DNA from: Bacteroidales bacterium UBA2030
GTDB taxonomy: Bacteria > Bacteroidota > Bacteroidia > Bacteroidales > TTA-H9
Assembly: GCA_002332755.1 (NCBI GenBank)
Contig: DDBO01000099.1
Location: forward strand, 1-33,700
Direction of reading: 5' to 3'
Length of the DNA stretch: 33,700 nt
Position 1 is the first letter of the stretch; every line of letters begins with the position of its first letter. The position numbers were made by a program, and so were the translations under genes. Below, piece after piece: positions 31,804-33,700 of this stretch. The notes beneath the pieces are model-generated. The model was not told the DNA's origin and did no database searches. It was given only the letters and a program-made list of their open reading frames with translations.

Positions 31804-33117
31804 ATGAGGATTAGATTTATTCTCTCTTTGACTATTTTAATGACATTAAGCCACCAGCTAGATGGCCAGGGTAAAACAAAGGGGTGGCTGGAGAAAGCAG
31901 CAGGAAGGGATTACCAACTGAAAACGGTCCCACTCGACAGAGCTCCCGGAATGGATACCTCGTTGGTGTTATGGCTCGAACAGCCCATCGACCACTTGCA
32001 TCCTGAAAAAGGAAGTTTTTATCAAAGAATTTTTGTTCAGCATAAGGGTTTCAATAGACCTGTGGTAGTTGTTACCGAGGGCTATGGTGCCGAATATGCC
32101 AACAACGGCAGGCATCGTGAAGAGCTCACCCAATGGTTGAACGCCAATCAGTGGGTAATTGAACACAGATACTTTGGCCCCTCGCGTCCTCAGGGTGCTT
32201 CATGGCAGTATCTTACCGTAGAAAACGCCGCTGCTGACCATCACCGCGTAATACAGCTTATTCGCAGAATATACAATACTCCTGTGGTTACAACAGGTAT
32301 TAGTAAAGGTGGACAGACCGCTATTTACCACCGCACTTTCTATCCCAACGATGCCGATGCAACGGTAGCCTATGTTGCACCCATTAATATTGCCCAGGAA
32401 GACCCACGTGAAATTTATTTTCTAAAAAATGTTGGTAATCCCTCTACTCGAAACAGAATTTTAGAATTTCAGCGCGAGGTATTAAAACACCGCAAAGAAA
32501 TCATCCCCCTCCTTATGAATGACTTAGCCTCAAATCAACTTAAATTAAATATGAGTGTCGATTCCACACTCGACTACTTGGTATTAGAATACCCCTTCTC
32601 TTTTTGGCAATGGGGAATTGAAGAAAAGACTATTCCTGCATCAGTGAACCCAGCAGACATTCTTTACAGGCACCTTACCGATGTTATAGGGCTGGATTCG
32701 TATTGTCATCCGGCGATGGATTATTTCTATCCTTTCTTTTATCAGGCATACACAGAAATAGGTTACTATGGGTACGACACTACCGGACTAGGCAATCTTC
32801 TGGTTGCCCGTTTAGGTTATTACAGCAACAAAGTACTGGCTCCCAAGGGTAGTGTCTACACATTAAATGGAAATACCCTTCAAAAAGTAAGAGATTTTAT
32901 AGCACTAAAAGGAAATCATATCATTTACATTTACGGAGAAAACGATCCCTGGACTGCATCAGCTGCCATGCCAACCACAGCCGTTGACTCCAGGAGATTT
33001 ATTGCAGAAGGTTATCATCATGGATCGAGGATACATCACCTCAAACCTTCGGATAAAGCAGAGGTGAAAAGACTTTTAATGAAATGGCTTGAAATCGAAC
33101 TACCCGACTATCCATGA
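31804..33117 (+). CDS. exported serine peptidase, S37-like (PS-10 tripeptidyl aminopeptidase family)
   Basis: 437 residues with signal peptide (about 1-21, ending LDGQ). Alpha/beta-hydrolase with the triad S167 (TGISKGGQTA), D381 (GENDPWTASA) and H405 or H406 (GYHHGSRI). Characteristic phrases EHRYFGPSRP, NAAADHHRVIQLIRRIY and VAYVAPINI match the S37 family, which removes tripeptides from the N-termini of peptides, though S28 proline-specific peptidases share the fold and cannot be excluded. The ATG at 31804 is chosen because an upstream in-frame TTG would remove the signal peptide from the N-terminus. It overlaps the next gene by the ATGA quartet. Confidence 0.87.
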   Translation: MRIRFILSLTILMTLSHQLDGQGKTKGWLEKAAGRDYQLKTVPLDRAPGMDTSLVLWLEQPIDHLHPEKGSFYQRIFVQHKGFNRPVVVVTEGYGAEYANNGRHREELTQWLNANQWVIEHRYFGPSRPQGASWQYLTVENAAADHHRVIQLIRRIYNTPVVTTGISKGGQTAIYHRTFYPNDADATVAYVAPINIAQEDPREIYFLKNVGNPSTRNRILEFQREVLKHRKEIIPLLMNDLASNQLKLNMSVDSTLDYLVLEYPFSFWQWGIEEKTIPASVNPADILYRHLTDVIGLDSYCHPAMDYFYPFFYQAYTEIGYYGYDTTGLGNLLVARLGYYSNKVLAPKGSVYTLNGNTLQKVRDFIALKGNHIIYIYGENDPWTASAAMPTTAVDSRRFIAEGYHHGSRIHHLKPSDKAEVKRLLMKWLEIELPDYP

Positions 33118-33700
33118 ATATAAGCCAAAAAAAAATTTATCTGGCCCCATTTCAAGGCATCACCGATGCGGCTTACCGCAACGGTTTCAGAATATACTTT
33201 GGTGGAATAGATAAATTTTATTGTCCATACATTTCGGGAATTACAGGAAATCGGGTCAGTCGTTCAAAAGTGCGGGATCTGCAGCCTGAGAAAAACAATC
33301 TTGCTGATACTGTACCCCAGATATTGTCGAAAGAAGCTGAAGAAATTCTTATTGTGGCTGCACAAATTACCAACTGGGGCTACACTGAACTCAACTGGAA
33401 TCTAGGTTGTCCGTTCCCCAGAGTGGCTAAAAAAAGCAGAGGCTCAGGATTATTGCCCTATCCTGAAATGATCAGAGATATTCTCGATAAAGTGATGCCC
33501 GAAATAAAAATCCATTTTTCGGTTAAGTTGCGCAGTGGCTATCAATCGCATGAAGAAATATTCCGTGTATTGGAAATTTTAAATAATTATCCCATATATG
33601 AAATTATTCTTCATCCACGCACCGGCAGCCAATTGTACCGAGGCAAAGCCAAACCGGAGATCTTTAGTGAGGTAAAAAAGCTGACAAAACACCGACTAAT
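33114..33700 (+). CDS. tRNA-dihydrouridine synthase (3' end cut by window edge)
   Basis: Reduces uridines in tRNA to dihydrouridine using FMN. The visible 195 codons start MNISQKKIYLAPFQGITDAAYRNGF, the usual APMxGxTD FMN-binding start with a glutamine variant, then the catalytic loop with LNWNLGCPFPRVAKKSRGSGLL (catalytic cysteine in the NLGCP motif), FSVKLRSGY (FMN phosphate and substrate) and ILHPRTGSQLYRGKAKPE. The start ATG overlaps the TGA of the peptidase gene by four bases, so translation is coupled. Which Dus subfamily cannot be told from this part. Confidence 0.95.
   Translation, partial: MNISQKKIYLAPFQGITDAAYRNGFRIYFGGIDKFYCPYISGITGNRVSRSKVRDLQPEKNNLADTVPQILSKEAEEILIVAAQITNWGYTELNWNLGCPFPRVAKKSRGSGLLPYPEMIRDILDKVMPEIKIHFSVKLRSGYQSHEEIFRVLEILNNYPIYEIILHPRTGSQLYRGKAKPEIFSEVKKLTKHRL

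Overview
The window reads as a chromosomal segment of an environmental Bacteroidota bacterium, most likely in or near the Bacteroidales/Marinilabiliales. The evidence is the gene content (type-B L31, ribosomal protein THX, the Bacteroidota-type GlmU-like protein, GldA, a GH3/beta-lactamase fusion, GH29 fucosidase, 'sensor of ECF sigma' protein) and the repeated phylum-specific -7 promoter box TAnnTTTG, found at the expected distance before many genes. No insertion sequence, phage gene, CRISPR array or tRNA was seen; apart from one tmRNA and several regulatory RNA structures it is ordinary protein-coding chromosome.

Layout. 1-3.4 kb: a cut secreted superoxide dismutase, a TrmH-type rRNA/tRNA methylase followed by a tiny THX gene not previously called as an ORF because of its length, the GlmU-like sugar nucleotidyltransferase and L31. 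3.4-7.1 kb: a LuxC-like acyl-CoA reductase divergent from a conserved secreted protein with exactly abutting -7 boxes, then an ECF sigma / membrane anti-sigma-like / Spy-like periplasmic three-gene operon. 7.2-13.3 kb: a NagZ-beta-lactamase fusion, a zinc CDF exporter, an unknown membrane protein, a rhomboid protease and an outer-membrane barrel protein. 13.4-15.2 kb: a lipoprotein, the tmRNA gene ssrA, and two overlapping small unknown genes. 15.4-18.5 kb: metK preceded by a candidate SAM-II riboswitch, gldA and an NRK-like kinase. 18.6-21.4 kb: ribosomal operon rplM-rpsI-rpsB-tsf with a hairpin in the leader of rpsB. 21.7-25.9 kb: MacA-like adaptor, MacB-like permease without ATPase, TolC-like channel. 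25.9-30.1 kb: peroxiredoxin, GH29 fucosidase and a zinc-protease/HhH/membrane protein. 30.1-33.7 kb: lipB and lipA, divergent from an S37-like peptidase that overlaps a cut dihydrouridine synthase gene.

How the genes work together. Translation dominates: L31, THX, L13, S9, S2, EF-Ts, TrmH, Dus and tmRNA. Methionine/SAM supply is probably feedback controlled through the aptamer before metK. lipA and lipB form the complete de novo lipoylation pair. The cell envelope is served by the GH3/beta-lactamase fusion, the tripartite efflux operon, the ECF module and several secreted hydrolases. The items most worth a second look are the SAM-II-like element with its extra 5' hairpin, the protease-HhH-membrane fusion, the WWD-like membrane protein between the CDF exporter and the rhomboid, and the rpsB leader hairpin. 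I found no clearly new multi-gene defence or mobile system.
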